This document shows, piece after piece, positions 9,071-16,824 of a DNA stretch of 53,736 nt. How positions within the stretch are numbered: position 1 is the stretch's first letter; each line of letters begins with the position of its first letter. The DNA comes from Bacteroidota bacterium (GTDB taxonomy: Bacteria; Bacteroidota; Ignavibacteria; Ignavibacteriales; Ignavibacteriaceae), in the NCBI GenBank assembly GCA_021777835.1, contig JAJYDC010000019.1, positions 1 through 53,736 of the forward strand, read 5' to 3'. Made by a program: the position numbers and the translations under genes. Under the pieces are notes generated by a model, which saw only the letters and a list, made by a program, of their open reading frames with translations, was not told the DNA's origin and did no database searches.

Positions 9071-9706
9071 TTATTGTTCACAACTGCATTCTTTGATTCC
9101 CTCTGCCTTTTCAAATGCCTCTTTTCCTTCTTTGAAAGAAAAATAAACAATCCCTAAAGCGCCTAAACTATCAATATACCTAAACCCTGTCAAGCTGAAT
9201 ATTAAACTAGCCGTTAGCAAAACGAGCGACATATATATGCATACTTTCGTGCAATTCGCATCTGAAATTATTGGTTTGCTGTTAAGCTTAGTTCCCACTG
9301 AAATTTTTAACTTCATTAAAATATACATTGCTGCCATAGAAATAACAGAAATAATAATTCCCGATACTGTTGTCTCAGGGCTTTTATGCAAATAAACATT
9401 TAAAATAGATGAAATAATTAATCCGGCAGATAGAATATAAAATCCAGTGCCTGTTATCTTAAGGGCTAATATTTCTGCATTATTTCTTTGACTATTAGGA
9501 TTTCTCATAATCCTTTTAACCATAACAAAAATTCCAATTGCAGATACAGCTTCAATTATGCTATCTAATCCAAATCCGAAAAGAGTTAAAGCCTTATCAT
9601 TGTAACCATAGTATATTGAAACTATTCCTTCGGCTATATTAAATAAAATAGTTGCTACGCTTAGTATTAATCCAATTTGAAATAATTTTGATTGAGATTT
9701 ATCCAT
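9071..9706 (-). CDS. CDF-like cation transporter, membrane domain only
   Basis: A 211-residue polytopic inner-membrane protein resembling the transmembrane part of cation diffusion facilitators. About six hydrophobic segments can be counted. Acidic residues lie inside the second (GFGLDSIIEAVSAIGIF), and the phrase SDANCTKVCIYMSLVLL near segment five matches the position of the metal-binding Asp in these proteins. Standard CDF proteins have about 300 residues with a cytosolic C-terminal metal-sensing domain; here it is missing and replaced by a short tail ending ECSCEQ, whose two cysteines could bind metal. Transported ion unknown. The start is the ATG at MDKSQSK. Confidence 0.75.
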   Translation of the reverse strand: MDKSQSKLFQIGLILSVATILFNIAEGIVSIYYGYNDKALTLFGFGLDSIIEAVSAIGIFVMVKRIMRNPNSQRNNAEILALKITGTGFYILSAGLIISSILNVYLHKSPETTVSGIIISVISMAAMYILMKLKISVGTKLNSKPIISDANCTKVCIYMSLVLLTASLIFSLTGFRYIDSLGALGIVYFSFKEGKEAFEKAEGIKECSCEQ

Positions 9707-9752
9707 TATTTTTGTGCTCGATTATTTAATATTTTATTTCTTCCTGTCACTA

Positions 9753-12209
9753 TTATTTCCCTTCCAGTCTATCAATTGCATTCTGCAATTCGGGCTTTAC
9801 TATTTCACGCTTTTCCTCATTAAAGATTTTTTTCAATAATGGAAGTGATTCTTTTGCGTTTGCTTCAACAATAAGCTTAGACGCATAAATTCTTGTTCTC
9901 CAATAATAATTTCTCAAAGCATCGTTATACACTTTTATAACTTTATTGCGATGTTTTTTAATAAAACTCTTAGCACAATTAAGAGCTGCAACGTCCAATA
10001 AATGCATTCCGCCTAAGCTGTATTTATAATTAGAATATTTATCGGCTAATTGAATCGCCCGCGGGTCACCCAAAATCCGCAACCCATCAAATGCAGAACG
10101 GCGAATTATATTTCTATGAGAATCAAATAACATTGACTTCTTAAGGATATTGAAAGCATCAGGTATTTTTCCGGCTCCTATTGCATATGCTGCGGCTCCT
10201 CTTACGTAGTCATTTTTTGATTTGAATAATTTCTTTACCAAGAAGTCTTTAGTATCCTTCGAAGGAAACATTGAAAGACCTTTTATCGCCGCCTCTTGAA
10301 CTCTTGCATCAAAATCATTTGCCGCTAACATAAGCGCATTATACGCATCTGCTCCGCCTATCTTCCTTAAACTTTCCACTGCATGCATTCTTACGCCGTA
10401 AAAACCATCCCGAAGCAGCACCCTCCTTAGCAAAGGTATTGCTCTATTTCCAAAGGATGATAGTGAATCTGCAGCTTCAATTCTTCCTATAATATCATTA
10501 TCGTACTGAAGCTGATAAGATAGCTCGTTGAATGTTTTAGGGAAATCAACAGTACATAGGTCGGAAATGCCTTTGTTAAAAAGAACCATATCCGGCTTTT
10601 CCGGACACTGAAATTCAAATGTCTCTTTTCTCTTAGTGACATGTATCCTCTCTCTTTTAACATTCTTTCCGGCGTCTATTTCAATCGGCACGTGCATATT
10701 AAATAATCCTACCGCTGGCAGTATTTTTTGCGACTGTTCAACTGTTAAGAATACTTTTCCTGCTTGTTCATCATACTTGTAAGATACCTTGAATTCAGGA
10801 AAACCGGCGCCATATACCCATTCATTAAAGAACCATGATAGGTCATTGCCTGATGATGCCTCCATTGCATTTTTGAAATCCTCGGTTGTTACATCCTGGT
10901 ATTTATATTTCTGAACATAACTTTGGATTCCCTTTTTGAATGCTTTGTCTCCTAGTTCATAGCGCAGCATATTTAATACTGCGGCGCCTCTTTCATAGCA
11001 CTTATTAGCTGTTTCTCCTAACTCTACCGGTATATAATTATGTTGATATGCCTTAATTGAATCAAGCGGCTGTTCTTGCAATTCTTCCGTCTGATATAAT
11101 TGATTCTCAGTATATCTTAAAAATTTAAAGTCATCTTTCCCAAACTGAGTTAAATAATATAAGTCAGTAAAATAAGTAGCAAAGCTTTCATTTAGCCAAA
11201 TTTGATCGAAATTCTTGCACGTTAGCAAATCCCCAAACCATTGATGCGCCAGCTCATGTGCAGTTAAATCATCCGGAATATAATTAGGTATGGCACTCTT
11301 TCCTTCTAATAATCTCATATTTAGGGTTGTTGCGGTTATATTCTCCATCCCTCCATACTCAAAATCCTGAACTGTCGTTTGTGCATAACGATTATAGGGA
11401 TAAGGCGCTATATAATCAGAATAAAACTCTATCATCTGTGGAGTTCGACCATAAAAATAGTCTGCTTTATCAGCCCATTCCTTGGGAACATTATAATCTA
11501 ATTCAACTCCTCTTACTTTATCTTTAAGCGTTACGTAATCACCGATTATTATTGATGTTAAATAATTAGAATGTGGATAGTCGCATTTCCAGTCGAATGT
11601 CTTTGTGTGTGAACCTTCATTCTCATTCACAAAAACCAGTTTCCCATTGGATATAACTGTTAGACTGTCAGGAACTGTTATAATGATTTCTGAAGTTAAT
11701 TTATCATCCGGCAAGTCATATGCTAAATACCAATACCTGTTATCCGTATCTTCGCCTTGACTCCAGATATTATAACGCATAGTCGGAAATTCTTTCGATG
11801 GTTTGAAAAAGTATAACCCATCTGTAGGATTTGCAGTATATTTAATTTGGACTGTTAAGCTGTCTCCTGAATTGTAGTCTTTATCAAGTTTAATGAAAGT
11901 ATTTACTTCATTCTGCCAAAATGCAAGATTGACATTCCCAAATTTCACCGAGGATACTTTAATTGTTTTAGCATCAAGTATAAGTGTGTCAAAATTATTT
12001 TTAATAGGAGAAAATGTAAATTCCTCAGTTCCAATTACTTCATTGCTATCAGCATTAAACTGTAAGAAGAGTTTTATATTTTTCTGATCATAATCCCTGG
12101 TCTTATTATTAAGTACCGACACATCTTTAGTTTGCCCATAACACATACTTGTAAACAGGATTAACAATAAATAATAATAAAGACTGGGTCTATTAAGAGA
12201 GTTAAACAT
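9753..12209 (-). CDS. M1 family aminopeptidase with C-terminal HEAT-like repeats
   Basis: A large secreted zinc aminopeptidase, 818 residues. A signal peptide runs to about residue 26 (cleavage near CYGQT). The exopeptidase motif GGMEN lies at 286-290, the zinc site HELAH at 318-322, and the third ligand Glu341 in WLNESFATYF, with the exact M1 spacing. The stretch CYERGAAVLNMLR carries the likely catalytic tyrosine. From about residue 570 the chain becomes alpha-helical repeats (AIPLLRRVLLRDGFYGVRMH, VRGAAAYAIGAG) typical of HEAT/Armadillo folds. The likely role is to trim peptides in the periplasm for nutrition or turnover. Transcribed alone, or together with the CDF-like gene 46 bases downstream. 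Confidence 0.92.
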   Translation of the reverse strand: MFNSLNRPSLYYYLLLILFTSMCYGQTKDVSVLNNKTRDYDQKNIKLFLQFNADSNEVIGTEEFTFSPIKNNFDTLILDAKTIKVSSVKFGNVNLAFWQNEVNTFIKLDKDYNSGDSLTVQIKYTANPTDGLYFFKPSKEFPTMRYNIWSQGEDTDNRYWYLAYDLPDDKLTSEIIITVPDSLTVISNGKLVFVNENEGSHTKTFDWKCDYPHSNYLTSIIIGDYVTLKDKVRGVELDYNVPKEWADKADYFYGRTPQMIEFYSDYIAPYPYNRYAQTTVQDFEYGGMENITATTLNMRLLEGKSAIPNYIPDDLTAHELAHQWFGDLLTCKNFDQIWLNESFATYFTDLYYLTQFGKDDFKFLRYTENQLYQTEELQEQPLDSIKAYQHNYIPVELGETANKCYERGAAVLNMLRYELGDKAFKKGIQSYVQKYKYQDVTTEDFKNAMEASSGNDLSWFFNEWVYGAGFPEFKVSYKYDEQAGKVFLTVEQSQKILPAVGLFNMHVPIEIDAGKNVKRERIHVTKRKETFEFQCPEKPDMVLFNKGISDLCTVDFPKTFNELSYQLQYDNDIIGRIEAADSLSSFGNRAIPLLRRVLLRDGFYGVRMHAVESLRKIGGADAYNALMLAANDFDARVQEAAIKGLSMFPSKDTKDFLVKKLFKSKNDYVRGAAAYAIGAGKIPDAFNILKKSMLFDSHRNIIRRSAFDGLRILGDPRAIQLADKYSNYKYSLGGMHLLDVAALNCAKSFIKKHRNKVIKVYNDALRNYYWRTRIYASKLIVEANAKESLPLLKKIFNEEKREIVKPELQNAIDRLEGK

Positions 12210-12278
12210 AGTAAGGTTCCTAATAAATAATAAAATCTTTCGGAATATTCCGGGAAATAATGTGGGCTGTCGGGATCG

Positions 12279-12584
12279 TCAAATTGATTCCATCACCATA
12301 CGGGCAGATGTAACTTTACCAAGAAATTTAGCATGTACTTCAGCTTGAAGTCTTGGGGCTTCCTTTTCGGCGTAGGAAATATATTGATCTATTGATTCAC
12401 ATTCATAGTGACTGAAGTATGTCACTTCATTGCTTGAGTTTGTGGGGATCCGTACTTTGTAGAATTTATGATTGTTAAAATAACCTGTTCGAAGTATATC
12501 GGGGATATGTGATTCTTTCATCCATGAAAGCCACTCATCCTCAGCTTCTTTCTTTACAATTGAAGTGATACTATACACAAACAT
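12279..12584 (-). CDS. DUF4286 family protein
   Basis: A small cytosolic protein of 101 residues matching the DUF4286 pattern: N-terminal beta strand, then EWLSWMKESHIPDILRTGYF, a middle YFSHYECES, and a C-terminal APRLQAEVHAKF. The family has a ferredoxin-like (dimeric alpha-beta barrel) look and no established function. Full length. It lies 69 bases upstream of the M1 aminopeptidase in the same direction. No catalytic residues can be proposed from sequence. Confidence 0.8.
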   Translation of the reverse strand: MFVYSITSIVKKEAEDEWLSWMKESHIPDILRTGYFNNHKFYKVRIPTNSSNEVTYFSHYECESIDQYISYAEKEAPRLQAEVHAKFLGKVTSARMVMESI

Positions 12585-12869
12585 ATCTGCCTTTATATTT
12601 TAAGAAGTGAATTATTTATAAAAAGAAATCCGCTCTTACTTATTTATCACCTTGAATTATTATTTACATTACATAAATAATCTTGTATTTGCCGCCTTTA
12701 ACAAAATTTAAATTATCCTATTATTTCAAGAAGGCTTAATTCAGTAATAAAAAAATAATTGTTCTAATATTCCCGGCTAAACTTAATTTTTTTTCCTAAA
12801 ATATGCTAATGATAAATTTGAATAAAAAAATTTAAAAATGTTAGCAGCGCCACACCAAAAATATTTATC

Positions 12870-12900
12870 TTGTCGGATAATGTAAAATATTTTATCTTTA
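12870..12900 (+). promoter_or_regulatory. candidate promoter of the small RNA
   Basis: TTGT (12870-12873) and TATCTTTA (12893-12900) are 19 bases apart. This closely fits the TTTG-N19-TAnnTTTG layout used by Bacteroidetes-type primary sigma factors, and such a factor is encoded in this window. The predicted start of transcription, near 12905, is where the first stem of the candidate RNA begins. Confidence 0.5.
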
Positions 12901-12902
12901 CA

Positions 12903-12985
12903 ATGGTTCTGTTAAAAGGTTCTCCCCTGCCTTTTAACTTAAGGAACTAAAGTCCCATAGTCGCCCGATTATGGGGCTTTTTTTT
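12903..12985 (+). ncRNA. candidate small RNA of about 83 nt
   Basis: A compact two-hairpin element in a 412-base gene-free gap. Hairpin one has a perfect 9-bp stem, GTTAAAAGG (12911-12919) with CCTTTTAAC (12930-12938), around the C-rich loop TTCTCCCCTG, extended by GTTC/GAAC (12906-12909 with 12944-12947). Hairpin two is an intrinsic terminator. A promoter-like sequence lies just upstream. No reading frame of note is present. The loop could base-pair with purine-rich ribosome binding sites, as C-rich loops of known small RNAs do, but that is inference. It does not resemble 6S, SRP or tmRNA, and I know no family name for it. Confidence 0.5.
12951..12985 (+). terminator. intrinsic terminator
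   Basis: AGTCCCATA (12951-12959) pairs over nine positions (one G-T pair) with TATGGGGCT (12970-12978), followed by a run of eight T's on the plus strand. No plus-strand protein gene lies upstream, so it must end a non-coding transcript; this is the main evidence for the small RNA. On the minus strand no T-run follows. Confidence 0.75.
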
Positions 12986-12996
12986 ATTTAAATTGT

Positions 12997-14064
12997 TTAC
13001 CTTTTACTATTTCCCCTGCGATTATTTACTGAATCCTTTTTCAAATTCGGTCTCTCTATCTTAGCTTTCTCTTTTTTCACCGCAGGCTGCTTTTTGATTT
13101 CCACTTTAGGCTTATTTATTTTTTGAGTTACCTTACCGCGTATTACACTATTATTTCTCTTTGGAACGCTCTCCCTAACCTTATTACTGTTATCTATTGG
13201 TCTTTGGGGCTCCGTCTTTACATTGGTATCCCTTTGATTCCTTATAGGCGGATTTACCGGTCTTGCTGCAGGCGGAGACGTAACCGGTCTCGTAACTTGA
13301 GTCGGTGTAACTGGCCTTGTAACGGGTGGTGGAGTAGCCCTGTTGTCATTTCTAATTACTCCGGTATTTCTATTCTGATCCGTTCTTGAGTTTCCTTGTT
13401 CTTGCACTCTAGCACGAATTATTTGCCTGCTCCCGGCTGTAACTTTTTCATTTACTATATTTGCCTGTAAGATCCTTTGGTTTGTTGCGGTTTCTATTTC
13501 ACGAACATCAGGTGCACGCCCGCCTTCATTATTTCTAATATCCCTTATTCGACTATTGCTTTCATTTGTCCGATATTTCACTACATCAGAATTAGTGAAA
13601 TTTTTCTGCGGTACTACCACCCAATAATTAGTCTGATTTATGTAAACATTTGCTCTTGGATATCCCGGAGAAGGTTGTGGAGCCCAACCAATATATCCGT
13701 TTTGATTATACCATTCAACGTGTGCAGGCGCCCATTGATATGATGGTCTCCAAATCCATCCGTATTGAGGATCATTATCCCAATAACCATAATGATATAC
13801 TACCCATCCATACGGCTCGTATGAATCCCACATCCATCCGTTTGCTGTCCAAACCCAATGTCCGTCTGAATATGGCTGCCATTGAGGCGTAGCATATGGA
13901 CGCCAAACAGTGCCTAATTCCGGTACGTTCATCCATTGCCCGTATTCATCAAGTTGACTGAAGGTTTGACTGGGATTATTTTCACTTGTTGTATCCTGTA
14001 CAGTATAGCAGGCAGGTATAGTTAGTATCACAAAAGTTAAAAGAGCATAAATTATCTTTTTCAT
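12997..14064 (-). CDS. lipoprotein with aromatic DUF6600-like repeats and basic C-terminal tail
   Basis: A probable cell-surface or outer-membrane lipoprotein of 355 residues. The signal peptide ends in a lipobox IPAC (Cys19). Residues about 40-155 are very rich in Trp, Tyr and Pro in repeated units such as GTVWRPYATPQWQPYSDGHW and YGWIWRPSYQWAPAHVEWY, matching the DUF6600 pattern often seen in envelope proteins of Gram-negative bacteria. The rest is low-complexity and strongly basic (PPVTRPVTPTQVTRPV, then many Lys, Arg and Asn), perhaps binding nucleic acid, cell wall or surface polymer. Function not established. Its 3' end faces the terminator of the candidate small RNA, 11 bases away. Confidence 0.75.
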   Translation of the reverse strand: MKKIIYALLTFVILTIPACYTVQDTTSENNPSQTFSQLDEYGQWMNVPELGTVWRPYATPQWQPYSDGHWVWTANGWMWDSYEPYGWVVYHYGYWDNDPQYGWIWRPSYQWAPAHVEWYNQNGYIGWAPQPSPGYPRANVYINQTNYWVVVPQKNFTNSDVVKYRTNESNSRIRDIRNNEGGRAPDVREIETATNQRILQANIVNEKVTAGSRQIIRARVQEQGNSRTDQNRNTGVIRNDNRATPPPVTRPVTPTQVTRPVTSPPAARPVNPPIRNQRDTNVKTEPQRPIDNSNKVRESVPKRNNSVIRGKVTQKINKPKVEIKKQPAVKKEKAKIERPNLKKDSVNNRRGNSKR

Positions 14065-14151
14065 CTCTTAATCCTCCGATTTGTAAACCTATTATTCTTA
14101 ATTTTTCTAGCTACTCATTCCCCGGCAAAAATAATAGCACGCCATAATTTA

Positions 14152-15243
14152 TTAAAGTCTGTCAAAATTCTCCAGGCATTTGTTACCAAATGTAAAAGAA
14201 TAGATACTTACACCTGCTTCAGCCGGGAAAAACTTAAGCTCATGCTTATTAGCATTTTCTTTGGTAATAATATAATACATTCGAGGCTCATAAATTCGGA
14301 TATATGTTTCACCCTCTTTATTTATCCTCATGTCCTTACCACACATTGATTTAGGTACCGGTTTTCCATCCCTGGTTACAATAATGTCAACTGGATGCTT
14401 CTCTTTGTCGCCAAGTACTGAATATACATCTCTGCCGTAATAAGTAATACCCAGTGATACAATATCCTTACTGGATGAAGACGAAACTGAAGTAAAAGAA
14501 TCAGGCCCGTTATGCCATTTGCCTTGTACAAAGAATCCTCTTTGAACTCTTTTTGTTGTCGGTTTGTAAAAAACAATCTTATCATCCTTAAATCCCTCAC
14601 TATTCGCAATCTTACCTCCCCACAATCCGCCTCGTTCGTAACCTATATAAATTTCATCAGATTGCTTACCGCATCCTTTTGCAAACAAATCTTTATCTGG
14701 AGGAATCTTATAATTTGAAAAATTTAATTCAGGATGAATCTGTTTTAGTAATTTCTGAATTTGCTTTTCAAGTTCACCGTAATTCCCTTCACCTTGATGA
14801 TTAAGGCGGATAACACCGCTGCCGTCAATAAGATAAGAATCGGGCCAGGTATTACAGTTATATTCGTTCCAAACTTTATCATTCACATCAGCGATACCCG
14901 GATACGGGAGCTTAAAACGCTTATACGCAGCTTCAACATTTGCTGCTATTGACGCAAAAGCAAACTCTCCCTTGTGAACTCCTATTATTTCAAAACCGTA
15001 CTTATGATAGCGCCTATATAATTCTTTTAGATGAGGGAAAGTTCGAATACAATTAATACAGGTATATTCCCAAAAATCCACGAGTACTACTTTCCCTTTC
15101 AGGTCAGTTTTAAATGAGTGACTTCCGCCCCCAAGCCATATAGAATTGCTTGGAAAATCAGGTGCCTTTGTACCTGGCGTAAGTTCAGCAAAGCTTGAAA
15201 TCGAAAGTGCTAATACCAAAAAACCTGAAACTATAAACCGCAT
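14152..15243 (-). CDS. DipZ-like periplasmic thioredoxin protein
   Basis: An exported thioredoxin-fold protein of 363 residues. A signal peptide (MRFIVSGFLVLALSISSFAE) leads to an AhpC/TSA-TlpA domain with the redox motif CINC (Cys62, Cys65) in the context FWEYTCINCIRTFPHL, which is the DipZ hallmark, followed by IIGVHKGEFAFA and WPDSYLIDGSGVIR. The C-terminal half (about 180-363) resembles the beta-rich domain after the thioredoxin in DipZ. The membrane-embedded CcdA part of full DipZ is absent, so an unlinked protein must supply electrons. Likely role: disulfide or cytochrome c maturation, or peroxide handling. Its upstream flank is the repeat-rich gap. Confidence 0.82.
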   Translation of the reverse strand: MRFIVSGFLVLALSISSFAELTPGTKAPDFPSNSIWLGGGSHSFKTDLKGKVVLVDFWEYTCINCIRTFPHLKELYRRYHKYGFEIIGVHKGEFAFASIAANVEAAYKRFKLPYPGIADVNDKVWNEYNCNTWPDSYLIDGSGVIRLNHQGEGNYGELEKQIQKLLKQIHPELNFSNYKIPPDKDLFAKGCGKQSDEIYIGYERGGLWGGKIANSEGFKDDKIVFYKPTTKRVQRGFFVQGKWHNGPDSFTSVSSSSSKDIVSLGITYYGRDVYSVLGDKEKHPVDIIVTRDGKPVPKSMCGKDMRINKEGETYIRIYEPRMYYIITKENANKHELKFFPAEAGVSIYSFTFGNKCLENFDRL

Positions 15244-15452
15244 ATTTTAACCCGCTCTGATATTTAATAATTAATAAAATATTGCTAACTAAATCTATTT
15301 ATATACTTATGCTTTTTACATCCTCCGTTATGAACTTATCTAAGTTTAATTAAATAGAATGTTACGTTTGGCACAATCAAAAAATTAGCACTCAATTTTC
15401 AATAACCATACTTAATATTTTACTTTATAATCTTTAGAAAAGAAGTTTGCCC

Positions 15453-15575
15453 TTTGCCCTTTTCATCCGCATATAAAATAACTTACCCGGTTGGTTTTTC
15501 ATGTGCAATTTTTGTCTTTTGCCCCTTTCATTCGCACAAAAAAAAGACTTAGCCGATTGGTTTCCATGTGTAATT
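15453..15575. repeat. two direct copies of a 58-base unit, period 65
   Basis: Unit one spans 15453-15510 and unit two 15518-15575. They share TTTGCCC, TTTCAT, CGCA, ACTTA, CCG, TTGGTTT and CATGTG in the same order with scattered substitutions, and by eye about three quarters of positions agree. A seven-base spacer separates them. No inverted ends are visible, so this is an aged tandem duplication rather than a recognisable insertion element. Confidence 0.65.
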
Positions 15576-15717
15576 AATGATTTAAGTAATATATTTCAGC
15601 AATTAACTCAACTATTAAGACTCTATTGCTTAATATCCTTCATTTTTATATATTATATATTAGCAATGATTACTCCCTTTTCTACATTTTTAGACTTCCC
15701 TTAATAAATTTCTCAAT

Positions 15718-15778
15718 ACGTTCTGAAAACGTCCTGAAAACGTTATGAAAACGTCTTGAATACGTCCTGAAAACGTCC
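15718..15778. repeat. exact 11-bp tandem array, five full units and one partial
   Basis: Five consecutive units fit ACGTNNTGAAW: ACGTTCTGAAA, ACGTCCTGAAA, ACGTTATGAAA, ACGTCTTGAAT, ACGTCCTGAAA, then a partial ACGTCC. The period is exactly 11 with no insertions. ACGT is perfectly kept in all six, while positions 5-6 vary. The period is close to one helical turn, so the ACGT cores face the same side of the helix, as in arrays bound by a repeated protein. It lies about 475 bases upstream of the DipZ-like gene. Confidence 0.85.
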
Positions 15779-16005
15779 CTCTACCTATCCTACCCCTATT
15801 ACACTAGCCTTAGCACCCTATATGACGGTCTTAACATTGATTATTTATCACAATATTCAATCAATCATGCTCTCTACTATTATATGTAATATACCTGTTT
15901 ATATTTCTGCCAGTAAGCCTATAAGTATGGCTCATTAGTTAATTACACATTGAATATATTTTAGACAGAGATGCAGAAGTATCTCCTGGTTAGAGTTCTC
16001 AATTG

Positions 16006-16021
16006 CAAAACCATAAATTGG
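16006..16021 (-). repeat. dispersed 16-base block, copy 2
   Basis: CAAAACCATAAATTGG, one mismatch from the copy at 7607-7622. It begins 9 bases beyond the stop codon of the DUF6483-like gene. On the minus strand it continues as an open phrase PIYGFAIENSNQEIL before a stop. Confidence 0.4.
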
Positions 16022-16030
16022 AAGTATTAT

Positions 16031-16699
16031 CTAAGACTGTTTGTTCTTTAATTTAAGTCTTTCTTGCAGGCTTGTAAGACTATCCTCAACTTCTTCACGA
16101 GGCAGGTTTCCTCCGATTAGTTCTTCGTCAGATTTATCTAATAATCTTTCACAGAACTGGATACCTTTCTCTGTGTAAGTATTATCATACTCAATTAAAT
16201 TATAAATAACATCCTCAGCGTTTGCATAATTACCTGTAAATTCATAGAAAAAGAATAGCTTTTCTTCAGTATCAATTGTTATTTCAAATTCATTAAGCTT
16301 AATAATCAATAAATTAATCTTATTAAGATGATCGGGCTCTATAATAGTTGGAGAGTTTTTTAGTCCTTCAATAAAAAGAGAAAATGACCGCTCGTAAAGA
16401 TTAATTGCTCGATTCATACTACCTTGTAATTCAAACAACTCGCCTTCTTCTTTCATCAATACTCCGAATACATAGCAATTACCGGGCAGCAATAACTCAT
16501 TCTTACCAATTAAATCAAAAAGCTGCTTATCCGATATATTGTCAATAAAATTCAAATCTAATCCGAAGAATTCCTTAGTAATGTTGTTCAGTTCAGCTAA
16601 TGCAGCATTATAATCTTTTGCATCCTTTAGGAAGACAAGTTTCGCCAACGCTTTTACAAGCGTATCAATCATCCGCATTAAGTAGTCTTTAGTAAGCAT
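16031..16699 (-). CDS. DUF6483-like helical protein
   Basis: A 222-residue soluble, leucine- and glutamate-rich, apparently all-helical protein without signal peptide. It opens with MLTKDYLMRMIDTLVKALAK and has ITKEFFGLDLNFI soon after, a pattern I associate with DUF6483 proteins. The middle (residues about 95-190) could form TPR-like helical pairs (AINLYERSFSLFIEGL, FYEFTGNYANAEDVIYNLIE). No catalytic motif is visible. It stands alone on the minus strand, between the repeat-rich gap and the AcuI-type reductase gene. Family assignment is from memory of the N-terminal pattern and is moderately sure. Confidence 0.65.
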   Translation of the reverse strand: MLTKDYLMRMIDTLVKALAKLVFLKDAKDYNAALAELNNITKEFFGLDLNFIDNISDKQLFDLIGKNELLLPGNCYVFGVLMKEEGELFELQGSMNRAINLYERSFSLFIEGLKNSPTIIEPDHLNKINLLIIKLNEFEITIDTEEKLFFFYEFTGNYANAEDVIYNLIEYDNTYTEKGIQFCERLLDKSDEELIGGNLPREEVEDSLTSLQERLKLKNKQS

Positions 16700-16824
16700 A
16701 AATTTCCCAAATAACCTTTCTTTGTTGCTCTAATTTAATATTAATTAGTAATGAAAAAATCGATTTTTGATACCTTTCCATACTTAAACACAATTATGCA
16801 AGCGCGTTTAGAGAAGATTCCTAA

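Larger units (their letters stand above)
15244..16030. other. repeat-bearing gene-free stretch
   Basis: Almost 790 bases without a credible gene. A 67-codon plus-strand frame at 15501-15704 starts inside a repeat and has no coding character. The stretch carries two direct copies of a 58-base unit, an exact 11-bp tandem array and one copy of a dispersed 16-base block. Reverse-strand reading of the 58-base units gives phrases rich in Lys, Gly and Arg, broken by stops, which may be decayed coding remnants. Confidence 0.6.

Noticed and set aside
15501-15704. 67-codon plus-strand frame in the repeat-rich gap
   Set aside because: Starts inside a repeat unit, has no ribosome binding site and no protein-like character.
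16755-16768. 14-base palindrome AAAAATCGATTTTT upstream of the DUF6483-like gene
   Set aside because: Could be an operator, but runs of A and T make such palindromes common here; no second copy seen.
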